Source: Rhodospirillaceae bacterium
GTDB taxonomy: Bacteria; Pseudomonadota; Alphaproteobacteria; SHVP01
DNA length: 64,000 nucleotides
Assembly: GCA_002722055.1 (NCBI GenBank)
Contig: PBKD01000015.1
Span: 62,001 to 126,000 of the forward strand
Direction of reading: 5' to 3'
Both the position numbers and the translations under genes were made by a program. Of this stretch, positions 1 through 8,894 are shown in pieces. Each line of letters opens with the position of its first letter. The stretch's first letter is position 1. Below the pieces are notes generated by a model that saw only the letters and a program-made list of their open reading frames with translations, searched no databases and was not told where the DNA came from.

Positions 1-415
1 TATTTGCAACATAAGCGTGATTTAATTCCACTAATTTTGAAATCATATCTATAATAGAGGAGATATTATCAGTAACCTTGGGTATAAATGTTGGCTGAAT
101 AATACCAAGGTTTTTCATATCTTCTTCATATGCAGTTGAGTATCTTTGAGTAAGATTAGATATGTTCTCTTTATTTTTTTTAGCTGCATCATTTATTTTA
201 TCGTCAACGTCAGTTATGTTTCTTGCATATATTACCTCAGGATAAATATCCTTAAGAATTTTAAACAAAATATCAAAAATAACTGCTGGGCGCGCGTTAC
301 CTATATGCGGGTGATTGTATACTGTAGGCCCACAAACATACATAGTTACTCTTTCAGGATTGATGGGTTTAAATATTTCTATTTTCTTTGAAAAAGTGTT
401 AAATAATTTTAACAT
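1..415 (-). CDS. cysS: Cysteinyl-tRNA synthetase, N-terminal part (runs off the window)
   Basis: The minus-strand frame starts at the ATG at 415-413 and stays open to base 1, giving the first 138 residues; the rest lies outside the window. The translation begins MLKLFNTFSKKIEIFKPINP and has the class I signature region CGPTVYNHPHIGN at residues 28-40, where Cys28 is the expected zinc ligand and HIGN is the family form of the HIGH motif, followed by ARNITDVDDKI. The enzyme charges tRNA-Cys with cysteine in the cytoplasm. It is transcribed away from folE. Identification is firm from the motifs; completeness cannot be judged. Confidence 0.96.
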   Translation of the reverse strand, partial: MLKLFNTFSKKIEIFKPINPERVTMYVCGPTVYNHPHIGNARPAVIFDILFKILKDIYPEVIYARNITDVDDKINDAAKKNKENISNLTQRYSTAYEEDMKNLGIIQPTFIPKVTDNISSIIDMISKLVELNHAYVAN

Positions 416-632
416 GGTTACTTTGATACATAAATAAGGTTAGAAAAATAGGGGTTTTTTAAACATATACTAAAATTAATATTAATCCTCAATTTTATCT
501 ATAATAATCAACTATAATGTCAGTAATTTAAATTTAATATAATTTTTTTTCATCTAGACCTTGTTTGAAATGAGTTTTTCTTTAAATTAATAATATATCA
601 AGATTAAATTTAGTTATCAGAGGGTATTTTAT

Positions 633-1238
633 ATGAATAAAGAGCCAGATATTAAGAAACCTTCAAAAGCCGAAGCTGAAGAAGCAGTAAGAACATTAAT
701 TAAATGGGCTGGCGATAACCCAAATAGAGAAGGCCTTTTAGGGACACCAGATAGAGTTGTCAGAGCTTATGAAGAATTTTTTCATGGTTATACAGAAGAT
801 CCAACAGCTGTACTGGGAAGAACATTTGAAGAGACATCTGACTATGATGAAATGGTAGTTCTAAGAGATATTAGGCTGGAGAGTCATTGTGAACACCATA
901 TGGTTCCTATCATTGGTAAAGCTCATGTTGGATATCTTCCAAGAGGGAGGGTGGTCGGTATTAGTAAAATTACTAGAGTTGTTGATATTTTTGCTAAAAG
1001 ACTTCAAATACAAGAGCAGCTTACTGTGCAAATTGCAAATGCAATTGACCGTGTATTAAATCCTTTAGGTACAGCAGTAATTATTGAAGCTGCCCATCAG
1101 TGTATGACAACTAGAGGTGTAAAGAAACCTGGAACTATAACTGTAACAAGCAGAATGACAGGTGCTTTCAGAGAAGATATTGCAACAAGAAGAGAATTTT
1201 TAAGTGTAATAAAAGGTAAGTCAGAGGAATTATTATGA
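633..1238 (+). CDS. folE: GTP cyclohydrolase I (FolE)
   Basis: This 201-residue protein converts GTP to 7,8-dihydroneopterin triphosphate, the first step of folate synthesis. The zinc ligands of the family are visible as Cys86 and His89 in CEHHMVP and Cys157 in HQCMTTRG; the central QEQLT and RGVKKPGT motifs are also intact. Its length fits a type I enzyme with a short N terminus. An AGAGGG sequence eight bases ahead supports the ATG at 633. Its last four bases (ATGA) overlap the hisI start, so the two are probably co-translated. Folate supply is relevant to the sarcosine oxidase downstream, which passes one-carbon units to tetrahydrofolate. Confidence 0.97.
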   Translation: MNKEPDIKKPSKAEAEEAVRTLIKWAGDNPNREGLLGTPDRVVRAYEEFFHGYTEDPTAVLGRTFEETSDYDEMVVLRDIRLESHCEHHMVPIIGKAHVGYLPRGRVVGISKITRVVDIFAKRLQIQEQLTVQIANAIDRVLNPLGTAVIIEAAHQCMTTRGVKKPGTITVTSRMTGAFREDIATRREFLSVIKGKSEELL

Positions 1239-1708
1239 ATAATAGCCTGTTTAAAGATAGAGTTTCTGTTGAACAGGTTGAAGAGTCAAGTGATCTTGCT
1301 CCTAGTTTTGGAGATCAAGGATTAATACCCGTAGTTACCACTGATGTTCACTCAGGTGATGTTCTGATGGTTGGATATATGAATAAAGATGCCTTTGCCC
1401 TCACAATTGAGACAAAAAAAGCTCATTATTGGAGTAGAAGTAGAAATAAAATTTGGAAAAAAGGTGAAACTAGTGGTCTCGTTCAAAATGTAATTGAGCT
1501 CAGGATTGATGATGACCAAGATTCTTTATGGTTGAAGGTTGATGTTGAGGGTTCAGGTGCAAGTTGTCATGTCGGTTACAAATCTTGTTTTTATAGGTCT
1601 GTACCGCTTGGTGGTAATGAAAATATATCTCTTGATTTTAAAGAGAAAGAAAAAACCTTTGATCCAAAAAAAATTTACGGAGAAATTCCAAATCCTACTA
1701 AGCTCTAA
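1235..1708 (+). CDS. hisI: Phosphoribosyl-AMP cyclohydrolase (HisI)
   Basis: This 157-residue protein is the stand-alone cyclohydrolase form (no HisE fusion) that opens the adenine ring of phosphoribosyl-AMP in histidine synthesis. The family blocks are clear: [18 protein letters not shown] near residues 64-81 and [12 protein letters not shown] at 108-119, with Cys111 and Cys118 as expected zinc ligands. The usual DCDxD motif, which supplies a third zinc-binding Cys in the archaeal enzyme, reads DDDQD here (about residues 92-96). It overlaps folE by four bases rather than sitting with other his genes; both neighbours are zinc-dependent cyclohydrolases. It ends four bases into the convergent dehalogenase gene. 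Confidence 0.94.
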   Translation: MNNSLFKDRVSVEQVEESSDLAPSFGDQGLIPVVTTDVHSGDVLMVGYMNKDAFALTIETKKAHYWSRSRNKIWKKGETSGLVQNVIELRIDDDQDSLWLKVDVEGSGASCHVGYKSCFYRSVPLGGNENISLDFKEKEKTFDPKKIYGEIPNPTKL

Positions 1709-2592
1709 GTATTAATTTCATTTAAAAATTTTTTTATTGATTCACCTATTTCGGCAGGGCTATCTTCCTGAAGAAAATGGAGCCCTTTGACAGTAGTTTC
1801 TTTTTGGTTTAACCAACTTCTACAAAATTCTCTTTGATTGCCTGTTAGGATAGAACCTGGATCACCATTTATTAATAATTTAGGTATCTTATTTGATTTC
1901 ATCCAATTTAAAAAAAAATTAAATTTTTTTAATATCTCTTTAGGTTCTGAATCTATTGGTAATTGTCTTGGCCAAGAAAGAGTAGGTCTTCTATCTTCAC
2001 CATTATTTAAAAATGGTCTTCGATATTCATTCATTTCATCATCATCTAAGTCTCTTAAAATAGAATTTGGTAACACTGCCTCTATAAATAAATTTTTGTT
2101 CAGTACCATTTCTTCTCCAGATTCTGATCTAAAACCTTTAAAAATTTTAACGGCATTCTGAGGCCAATCATCCCAACTGACCGGTATGACAGGCTCCATA
2201 TATATTATAGATCGAACTTTTTCAGGATTTTTGCTAGCCCAGTCAAAACCTAATGCCGAACCCCAATCATGTAATATTAAAGATACATTGTTTGATATAG
2301 CTAATTCTTTAAAAAGATCTTCTAAATAGCGTGCATGTTCTGAAAAAGAATAGCTATTATTATCTGATTCTTTTAACTTTTCAGAATCACCCATACCAAT
2401 TAGGTCAGGGGCAATTAGTCTTCCTAAGCCCTCGCAATATGGCATTATATTTCTCCATATATATGAAGAAGTTGGGTTACCATGTAAGAAAACTATTGGG
2501 TCACCACTTCCGGATTCTAAATAAGATATATTGTAAGAGTTGATTTCTATATATTTTTTTTGTGAATAGGGTTTACTTGATATTTTAGAAAT
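1705..2592 (-). CDS. Haloalkane dehalogenase, apparent ATT start
   Basis: The 295-residue alpha/beta-hydrolase matches the DhaA-like (HLD-II) haloalkane dehalogenases, which hydrolyse carbon-halogen bonds to an alcohol and halide. Counting from the ATT at 2592-2590, the expected residues fall at Asn39 (HGNPTSS) and Trp110 for halide binding, Asp109 nucleophile (HDWG), Glu133 acid (YMEP) and His272 base (LHFLQED), almost the same numbers as DhaA (Asn41, Asp106, Glu130, His272). The first ATG (2445) would delete the HGNP strand. Between it and the upstream stop at 2616-2614 there is no ATG, GTG or TTG in frame, but an AGGAG lies seven bases before the ATT. The role is clear; the start codon is inference. 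Confidence 0.88.
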   Translation of the reverse strand: MSKISSKPYSQKKYIEINSYNISYLESGSGDPIVFLHGNPTSSYIWRNIMPYCEGLGRLIAPDLIGMGDSEKLKESDNNSYSFSEHARYLEDLFKELAISNNVSLILHDWGSALGFDWASKNPEKVRSIIYMEPVIPVSWDDWPQNAVKIFKGFRSESGEEMVLNKNLFIEAVLPNSILRDLDDDEMNEYRRPFLNNGEDRRPTLSWPRQLPIDSEPKEILKKFNFFLNWMKSNKIPKLLINGDPGSILTGNQREFCRSWLNQKETTVKGLHFLQEDSPAEIGESIKKFLNEINT

Positions 2593-2823
2593 GATAATGC
2601 TCCTATTTTTAACTTATTATTTTATTTAGTTTGTATTTATACTATTACAAATAGTATATTAGACAAGCTATTTGTTATTTAAATAAATATAAATAAATTT
2701 TTTATATTATTTAAAGCTCTTATATAATTCAGTTATAAGGCTTTAACTTTAAATTTTTTAAAAATTATCCGATTATATAAAAGTAAACTTCAAATATTAA
2801 TATTTTAGTATATTATTATTTTT
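2593..2823. promoter_or_regulatory. Divergent intergenic region with a 9-bp inverted repeat
   Basis: This 231-bp gap separates the dehalogenase (minus) from the indolepyruvate oxidoreductase (plus), so it should carry promoters for both. It is almost all A+T. A perfect inverted repeat occupies 2638-2658: arms TATACTATT and AATAGTATA separated by ACA, which is the size and symmetry of a site for a dimeric repressor such as a TetR or GntR type. No regulator gene is adjacent. Apart from this I see no RNA gene or small reading frame in the gap. Confidence 0.4.
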
Positions 2824-5800
2824 ATGAAAAAAGATCATGTATCTCTTGATGACAAGTATTTAGTTGAACAGGGAAAAGTATTTATTTCTGGAACTCAGGC
2901 ACTAGTTCGCATTCCAATTGAGCAAGCAAGGCTTGATAAGAAAAATGGATTGAATACCTCTGGTTATATTTCTGGATATAGAGGGTCACCTCTTGGTGGT
3001 TATGATAATGCTTTATGGAAAGCAGAAAATTATCTAAAGAAAAATAATATCATATTTAAACCTGGTGTTAATGAGGATATTGCAGCTACAGCATGCTGGG
3101 GAACACAGCAGGTAGGACTTACAACTTCTTCATCTTTAGATGGAGTTTTTTCAATTTGGTATGGAAAAGGACCAGGTGTTGATAGAAGTGGGGATCCATT
3201 GAAGCATGCAAATCTTGCTGGAACATCTAGATTTGGAGGGGTTTTAGCATTAGCTGGAGATGATCATATGGCTAAATCATCCACCTCAGCCCACCAATCA
3301 GAACAATCATTAATTTCAGCAATGATCCCTATTTTTAATCCTTCTTCAGTTCAAGAACTAATAGATTTTGGTCTTTTTGGTATAGCTCTTTCAAGGTACG
3401 CTGGGGTTTGGGTGGGTTTAAAATGCGTGACAGAAATTGTTGAAAGTTCCTGCACCACTCTAGTATCTCAAAATAAAAAAATAATAATTCCTGAGGACTT
3501 TGTATTACCAAAAAATGGAGTAAATATTCGCTGGCCAGACGATTTTTTAGATCAGGAAAAAAGATTGCTAAACTACAAGTTAGAAGCTGTTAAATCTTTT
3601 GTATCAATTAATAATTTAAACCAAATAACTCATGCTAGTTCAAATAAAAAATTAGGTATAGTAACTACTGGTAAAACCTGGCTGGATATTTGTTCTGTAT
3701 TTAGTGAGTTAGGTTTAAACCAAAAAAAATTAGATAAAATTGGTATTTCAGTTTTTAAAGTTGCCATGCCTTGGCCACTTGATACTAGAGATTTAACTAA
3801 ATGGGCTAAGGGTTTTTCAAAAATTTTAGTTCTTGAAGAAAAAAGAAATATTATAGAAGATCAATTAGCTAGGGCTCTTTATCACTTAGATGATGATAAT
3901 AGACCAAAATTAATAGGAAAAACATTTGAAGAAAAAAACATTTTTGTTCCAAGTTATGGTGAATTGAATTCAAAAATAATTAAAGAAATATTCAATGATA
4001 TTTTTTCTAAAAGTCAAAAATCAGAAATTCCAATTTTTACAAATGTATTAGGAAATAAAAAAAGTTTAACTAAAAATGAGAAGGAGTCTTTAGATAGAAA
4101 TCCATGGTTTTGCGCAGGTTGTCCTCATAATACCTCAACAAAAATTCCTAATGGGAGTAAAGCTTTTTCAGGTATAGGTTGTCATTTTATGGTGAACTCA
4201 ATGGATAGAGAAACAGCAACCTTTACTCATATGGGTGGAGAGGGGTCTTCTTGGATTGGCATATCTCCTTTTGTAGAGGAAAATCATATTTTCCAAAATA
4301 TAGGTGATGGTACATATTTTCATTCTGGAATATTATCTATACGTGCTGCTATTTCTTCTGGCGTTAATATAACTTTTAAAATTTTGTTTAATGAAGCTGT
4401 TGCTCTGACTGGAGGTCAGGCAGTAGATGGTAAACTAACTACAATTGATTTAGCATGGCAGTTATTTTCTGAGGGTGTCTCCTTAATTGCTATTGTTTCT
4501 GTCACTAAAGATAAATATCACCCAAGTATTAAGCTTCCGGAAAATGTTAAAATTTTTTCTAGGAATGAACTTGATGAGGTTCAGAAAAAATATAGAAATG
4601 AAAAAGGTGTTACTGCTATAATTTATGATCAAGTATGTGCCGCTGAGTTAAGAAGAAAAAGAAAAAGAAATATTTTACCTGAGCCTAATAAAGAAATATT
4701 TATTAATGATAAAGTTTGTGAGGGTTGTGGAGATTGTAATGCTCATTCTAATTGCGTCGCTGTTCAACCTTATGAGACTAAATTAGGAAGAAAAAGAATA
4801 ATTGATAAAAATTTATGTAATAAAGATATGACTTGTGTTGATGGTTATTGTCCAAGTTTTGTATTAGTAGAAGGTGTAAAGAAAAAAAGTACTTTTTCAA
4901 TGGATACAATTAGAAGTAAAGTTCTAAAATTAATACCTCCTTTGCTTCCAAAATTAAATAAAGAATATAATATTCTTTTAGCAGGGATAGGTGGTACAGG
5001 TGTTGTTACTACGGGTTCAATAATCAGTATGGCTGCTCATATTGATGGTAATGAAAGTTCCGTATTAGATCAAACAGGGTTGTCCCAAAAAAATGGCTCC
5101 GTTTTTGGTCATATTAAAATTTTTAGAAATACAAAAGATAAAATTAATTATAGAATAAGCGACAATTCTCTAGATTTATTAATCGGTTTCGATTGTGTAA
5201 CGTCTGCTAATGAAAAGTCATTACAATTAATAAACAAAAACAGAACCAAAGTGTTTTTAGAAAATGAACATACCCCTCTGCCTATATTATCTGAAAAACC
5301 TAATAAAGAAAATTCAAATAAGCTTTATTTATCAAAAATAGCAGAAAAAGTTAAAAAAGAGAATATAATCTATATTAATGCAAAAGCAAAAGTTGAAAGT
5401 TTATTTCATAGCACAACAAGTTCTAATTTATATTTTATTGGTTATTGTTATCAACTTGGTTATATACCGGTATCACTTGAAGCGTTAGAAAAAGCGATCA
5501 GATTAAATGGAGTTTCAATTGAAAATAATTTAACTGCTTTTTATACTGGTATTTTAGATTCAAGTTTAGATATTGATAAAAAATCAAATTATATTGAAGA
5601 ATCTAAGTATGAAAATGAGAGTTTTGATTCATATATAAAAGCTAGAAAAGAAGAATTAGAAGAATACCAGAGTAAAAAATATGCAAATCAGTATATTAAT
5701 TTTATAAATAAAATTCAAGAAATTGAAAGTAGAGTTGTAAGAGATAAAAAAGATCTTAGTTCATCTGTAGCAAAAAATTTGTTTAAGGTTATGACTTATA

Positions 5801-6258
5801 AAGATGAGTACTATGTCTCTAAATTGCTTTCAAAAAAAGTTTTTCTAGATGAAATTAATTCAAATTATGAGAAAGTAAGAAAAATTACTTTTTTAATTTC
5901 TCCACCATTCTTATCTCTTATTTCGAGCAAATATAGAAAAAAGAAAATAAAATTGGGAAGATGGTTCTATTGGGTTTTATTAATTTTATCTAAATTTAAA
6001 TTTATCAGAAATACTATTTTTGATCCTTTCAGATGGACTAAGGACAGAAGGGATGAGGTGTTTTTATTAAAAAATTATTTGGATTTTATTGAAAGCTTAG
6101 AAAATAAATTAAATATAAATAATTATAATACTGCTGTACAAATAGCATCTTTGCCTGATTTAATTAGAGGTTACGGTTATATAAAGCGTAAAAATATTGA
6201 AAATACTAAAATATTAAGAGATAATCTCTTATTACAATTTAATAGGAAAATAACATGA
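2824..6258 (+). CDS. Fused indolepyruvate ferredoxin oxidoreductase
   Basis: This 1144-residue protein is the single-chain form of 2-oxoacid:ferredoxin oxidoreductase common in Proteobacteria, which oxidatively decarboxylates arylpyruvates from aromatic amino acid breakdown to acyl-CoA. The pyrimidine-binding region is N-terminal; the thiamine-diphosphate signature GDG is at 494-496; a Cys cluster CxxCxxCx5C is at Cys632, 635, 638 and 644; the gamma domain (GIGGTGVVTTG, then LDQTGLSQKNGSVFGH) follows at about 720-760; the basic C-terminal 250 residues match the family's extra domain. Only a poor ribosome site precedes the ATG. It overlaps the following transferase by four bases, suggesting one transcript with the genes to 8845. 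Confidence 0.93.
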   Translation: MKKDHVSLDDKYLVEQGKVFISGTQALVRIPIEQARLDKKNGLNTSGYISGYRGSPLGGYDNALWKAENYLKKNNIIFKPGVNEDIAATACWGTQQVGLTTSSSLDGVFSIWYGKGPGVDRSGDPLKHANLAGTSRFGGVLALAGDDHMAKSSTSAHQSEQSLISAMIPIFNPSSVQELIDFGLFGIALSRYAGVWVGLKCVTEIVESSCTTLVSQNKKIIIPEDFVLPKNGVNIRWPDDFLDQEKRLLNYKLEAVKSFVSINNLNQITHASSNKKLGIVTTGKTWLDICSVFSELGLNQKKLDKIGISVFKVAMPWPLDTRDLTKWAKGFSKILVLEEKRNIIEDQLARALYHLDDDNRPKLIGKTFEEKNIFVPSYGELNSKIIKEIFNDIFSKSQKSEIPIFTNVLGNKKSLTKNEKESLDRNPWFCAGCPHNTSTKIPNGSKAFSGIGCHFMVNSMDRETATFTHMGGEGSSWIGISPFVEENHIFQNIGDGTYFHSGILSIRAAISSGVNITFKILFNEAVALTGGQAVDGKLTTIDLAWQLFSEGVSLIAIVSVTKDKYHPSIKLPENVKIFSRNELDEVQKKYRNEKGVTAIIYDQVCAAELRRKRKRNILPEPNKEIFINDKVCEGCGDCNAHSNCVAVQPYETKLGRKRIIDKNLCNKDMTCVDGYCPSFVLVEGVKKKSTFSMDTIRSKVLKLIPPLLPKLNKEYNILLAGIGGTGVVTTGSIISMAAHIDGNESSVLDQTGLSQKNGSVFGHIKIFRNTKDKINYRISDNSLDLLIGFDCVTSANEKSLQLINKNRTKVFLENEHTPLPILSEKPNKENSNKLYLSKIAEKVKKENIIYINAKAKVESLFHSTTSSNLYFIGYCYQLGYIPVSLEALEKAIRLNGVSIENNLTAFYTGILDSSLDIDKKSNYIEESKYENESFDSYIKARKEELEEYQSKKYANQYINFINKIQEIESRVVRDKKDLSSSVAKNLFKVMTYKDEYYVSKLLSKKVFLDEINSNYEKVRKITFLISPPFLSLISSKYRKKKIKLGRWFYWVLLILSKFKFIRNTIFDPFRWTKDRRDEVFLLKNYLDFIESLENKLNINNYNTAVQIASLPDLIRGYGYIKRKNIENTKILRDNLLLQFNRKIT

Positions 6259-6950
6259 TAGATTTATATACATGGCCTACTCCTAACGGTCATAAAGTTC
6301 ATATACTGTTGGAAGAGTTAAAAGTTCCATACAAAGTTATTCCTATAAATATTAATAAAGGCGATCAATTCAAAAAAAGTTTTTTAAAGATAAGCCCTAA
6401 CAATAAAATGCCAGCAATAGTTGATAAAAATGGGCCGTCCAGGAAGCCAATTTCAATATTTGAATCAGGTGCTATCTTAATTTATTTATCAGAGAAGTAC
6501 GGAAAATTTATTCCAAAAAATGTAAGGGGTAGGTATGAAGTTATTCAATGGCTAATGTTTCAAATGGCTAGTGTTGGGCCTATGTTAGGCCAGGCACATC
6601 ATTTTAGAAATTACGCCCCTAAAAAAATTCCTTATGCTGTTAACAGGTATACAAACGAAGCCACTAGAATTTATAGTGTTATAAATAGAAGATTAAGTAA
6701 ATCTAAATATATAGCAAACAATTTTTATTCGATAGCCGATATGGCAATTTTCCCTTGGATAAGATCGCACTTAAATCAAGGCCAATACCTTGAAGAGTAT
6801 CCCAAATTAAAAAAATGGTATGATAAGATTAATGAAAGATCAGCTACAAAAAGAGCTCTTGAGGTTTTAAAAGATAAAAGACGAGTAGGACCAATGAGTA
6901 AGAAAGACAAAGAAGTTCTATTCGGAAAAACACAATATATCAAACGGTAA
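6255..6950 (+). CDS. Glutathione S-transferase, YfcG/YghU type
   Basis: This 231-residue protein begins MIDLYTWPTPNGHKVHILLEE, the N-terminal thioredoxin-fold pattern of the bacterial Ure2-like glutathione transferases (YfcG, YghU), in which the Thr and Asn of TPNG replace a catalytic Cys or Ser. The NKMPAIVD and FESGAILIYLSEKYGKF blocks bind glutathione; the alpha-helical C-terminal half runs from about residue 90. Members often reduce disulfides or conjugate electrophiles with glutathione. The start overlaps the stop of the indolepyruvate oxidoreductase as ATGA and a quinone oxidoreductase follows after two bases, so the three are probably co-translated. The substrate is unknown. A shorter paralogue is at 48579-49202. 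Confidence 0.9.
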   Translation: MIDLYTWPTPNGHKVHILLEELKVPYKVIPININKGDQFKKSFLKISPNNKMPAIVDKNGPSRKPISIFESGAILIYLSEKYGKFIPKNVRGRYEVIQWLMFQMASVGPMLGQAHHFRNYAPKKIPYAVNRYTNEATRIYSVINRRLSKSKYIANNFYSIADMAIFPWIRSHLNQGQYLEEYPKLKKWYDKINERSATKRALEVLKDKRRVGPMSKKDKEVLFGKTQYIKR

Positions 6951-6952
6951 AA

Positions 6953-7930
6953 ATGAGATATATAGATATAACAAAAAATGGTGGTTCTGAAGTTTTGGAA
7001 TTAAAAGAAATGTCTGTTCCATCAATGCAAAAAGGCCAAATATTAATAAAAGTTGGTGCTGCTGGAGTAAATAGACCTGACATTCTTCAAAGAATGGGTT
7101 TGTATCCACCTCCTAGGGGGGTTGCTTCTTACCCAGGTCTAGAAGTTGCAGGAATTATTGAGGGAATTGGAGAGGGTGTATCAGGTTTTGAAGAAGGTCA
7201 GGAAGTCTGTGCCTTATTAGCTGGAGGTGGTTATGCCGAATACTGTGTAGTTCCTGCTCAGCAAGTGTTACCTATACCGAAGGGTCTAAGTATTATTGAA
7301 GCTGCTTCCATACCAGAGACTTTTTTTACTGTCTGGTCTAATCTTTTTGATATAGGTAAATTAAAAAAAGGTGAAAGGGTTTTAATTCATGGTGGTTCAA
7401 GTGGTATAGGAACTACTGCAATCCAACTATCTAAAGCTTTTGGTTCGGAAGTTTATGTTACTGTGGGTAATGAAGAAAAGCGAGATGCTTGTATTTGTTT
7501 AGGCGCAAGAGAAGCTATTAATTATAATAAAGAGGATTTTTATGAGTCTATAAATATTTATACTAATAATAAAGGTGTAAATCTTATTCTCGATATGGTT
7601 TCCGGAGATTATGTAAATAAGAATATTAAGCTTTTATCAGAGAAAGGTCGTTTAATTTTTATTGCCTTTTTAAAAGGACCAAAGGCTGAGGCTAATTTTG
7701 GTTTAGTTATGCAAAAAAAATTACTTATTACAGGTTCAACTCTAAGACCTCAATCAAAAAATTTTAAAGGAAAGATTGCACAAAAATTGTATAAAAACGT
7801 TTGGCCTTTATTTGAAGAGAAAAAGATTAAACCTATCATTGACTCTGTTTATTCGATTGATAAAGTTGCCGAAGCTCACGATAGGATGGAAAGTAATAAG
7901 CATATTGGAAAAATCGTATTAACCTTCTAA
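6953..7930 (+). CDS. Zinc-free NAD(P)H:quinone oxidoreductase (PIG3/zeta-crystallin type)
   Basis: This 325-residue medium-chain dehydrogenase/reductase matches the PIG3-type quinone oxidoreductases: VNRPDILQRMGLYPPPRG near residues 39-56, PGLEVAG at 61-67, and the nucleotide loop GGSSGIG at 147-153. The catalytic-zinc Cys/His residues of alcohol dehydrogenases are missing, as expected for this branch, which reduces quinones or enones with NADPH. It lies two bases after the glutathione transferase and 39 bases before an alpha/beta hydrolase, so a shared role in handling electrophilic breakdown products is plausible but not shown. Confidence 0.9.
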   Translation: MRYIDITKNGGSEVLELKEMSVPSMQKGQILIKVGAAGVNRPDILQRMGLYPPPRGVASYPGLEVAGIIEGIGEGVSGFEEGQEVCALLAGGGYAEYCVVPAQQVLPIPKGLSIIEAASIPETFFTVWSNLFDIGKLKKGERVLIHGGSSGIGTTAIQLSKAFGSEVYVTVGNEEKRDACICLGAREAINYNKEDFYESINIYTNNKGVNLILDMVSGDYVNKNIKLLSEKGRLIFIAFLKGPKAEANFGLVMQKKLLITGSTLRPQSKNFKGKIAQKLYKNVWPLFEEKKIKPIIDSVYSIDKVAEAHDRMESNKHIGKIVLTF

Positions 7931-7969
7931 AATACATTATAATGTAAATTTGTAATTTGGATATGCATT

Positions 7970-8845
7970 ATGGATATAAGTAAAGGGTATGTTAAAACAT
8001 CATTTGGTAAAATTCATTATAGGTTTTGTGGAAAAGGAAAACCTGTAATATTACTTCATCCATCTCCAAGATCATCTGTAATTTTTGAAAAGTTAATGGC
8101 TACACTCGGTAAAGATTGCGAAGTTTTTGCTCTGGATACACTAGGATTTGGATATTCTGATCCTTTGCCTAAAAAGTTTAATTTTTATGATCTAGCAGAA
8201 TCTGTTTACGAATTTGTAAAAAATTTATCATTAGACGAAATAACAATATTTGGTTTACATACTGGTAATAAAATAGCTTCAGCAATTGGTTATAAAAATT
8301 ACGATTGTATCAAAAATATCATTTTATGTGGAATGTCGCATAGTTTAATTTTAGATAAAAATATAAGAAATTCTCAAATTTATAAAATAGTAAATAAAAA
8401 CTCTGATGAAGATGTCTATAATAATAGATGGAAGAAGACATATGAGTTAATTTCTAACTCGTGGTGGTCAAAAAAAATATTGGATAATAAGAATTTACAG
8501 TTAAAAGATTTTAAAGTTGCTCAACATGAGGTAGTAGATTTTATTAATTCTAGGGAAAGTTATGATTTAATATACAATGAAAATTATAGGTTTGATTTTG
8601 AAAAAGCAGTAAAAAGTATTTCTGTTCCAGTTTTAATAATTGAACTTATTTCGGAAAGAGAGAAAGATATAGGATCTCAAGCGAATTTATTTAAATTTTT
8701 TGGTGACCACTTTTATATATTTCAATTAATAAATAGTCATACTGGTATTTTATCTGATGAAGGAAGAAGAACTGATATTCTCGAAACAAAAATTGATTTA
8801 CTCTCTAAAAAAATTATTGAATTTAATAAAAATCATAAAATATGA
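7970..8845 (+). CDS. Alpha/beta-fold hydrolase with His at the nucleophile position
   Basis: This 291-residue protein has the alpha/beta-hydrolase layout: VILLHPSPRSS (oxyanion strand, residues 27-36), ALDTLGFGYSDPL (54-66), a nucleophile-elbow segment ITIFGLHTGNKIA (91-103) and a late INSHTGILSDEG stretch carrying the expected catalytic His. The elbow reads Gly95-Leu-His97-Thr-Gly99, so His stands where Ser, Asp or Cys normally sits; Thr98 is next to it. The protein may be an atypical enzyme or a non-hydrolytic member of the fold. It is the last intact gene before the pseudogene at 8895 and could share a transcript with the preceding reductase. Substrate unknown. Confidence 0.8.
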   Translation: MDISKGYVKTSFGKIHYRFCGKGKPVILLHPSPRSSVIFEKLMATLGKDCEVFALDTLGFGYSDPLPKKFNFYDLAESVYEFVKNLSLDEITIFGLHTGNKIASAIGYKNYDCIKNIILCGMSHSLILDKNIRNSQIYKIVNKNSDEDVYNNRWKKTYELISNSWWSKKILDNKNLQLKDFKVAQHEVVDFINSRESYDLIYNENYRFDFEKAVKSISVPVLIIELISEREKDIGSQANLFKFFGDHFYIFQLINSHTGILSDEGRRTDILETKIDLLSKKIIEFNKNHKI

Positions 8846-8894
8846 AATGATCAATTTATTTAATAATTAAAGTTTTTATATCAAGGAGTGAAAT

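Noticed and set aside
146-391. Open frame on the plus strand opposite the left edge
   Set aside because: It is the shadow of cysS on the minus strand, whose motifs are unambiguous.
416-632. Possible small RNA or tRNA between cysS and folE
   Set aside because: The stretch is nearly all A/T with no cloverleaf, no stable stem and no open frame; it probably holds only the two divergent promoters.
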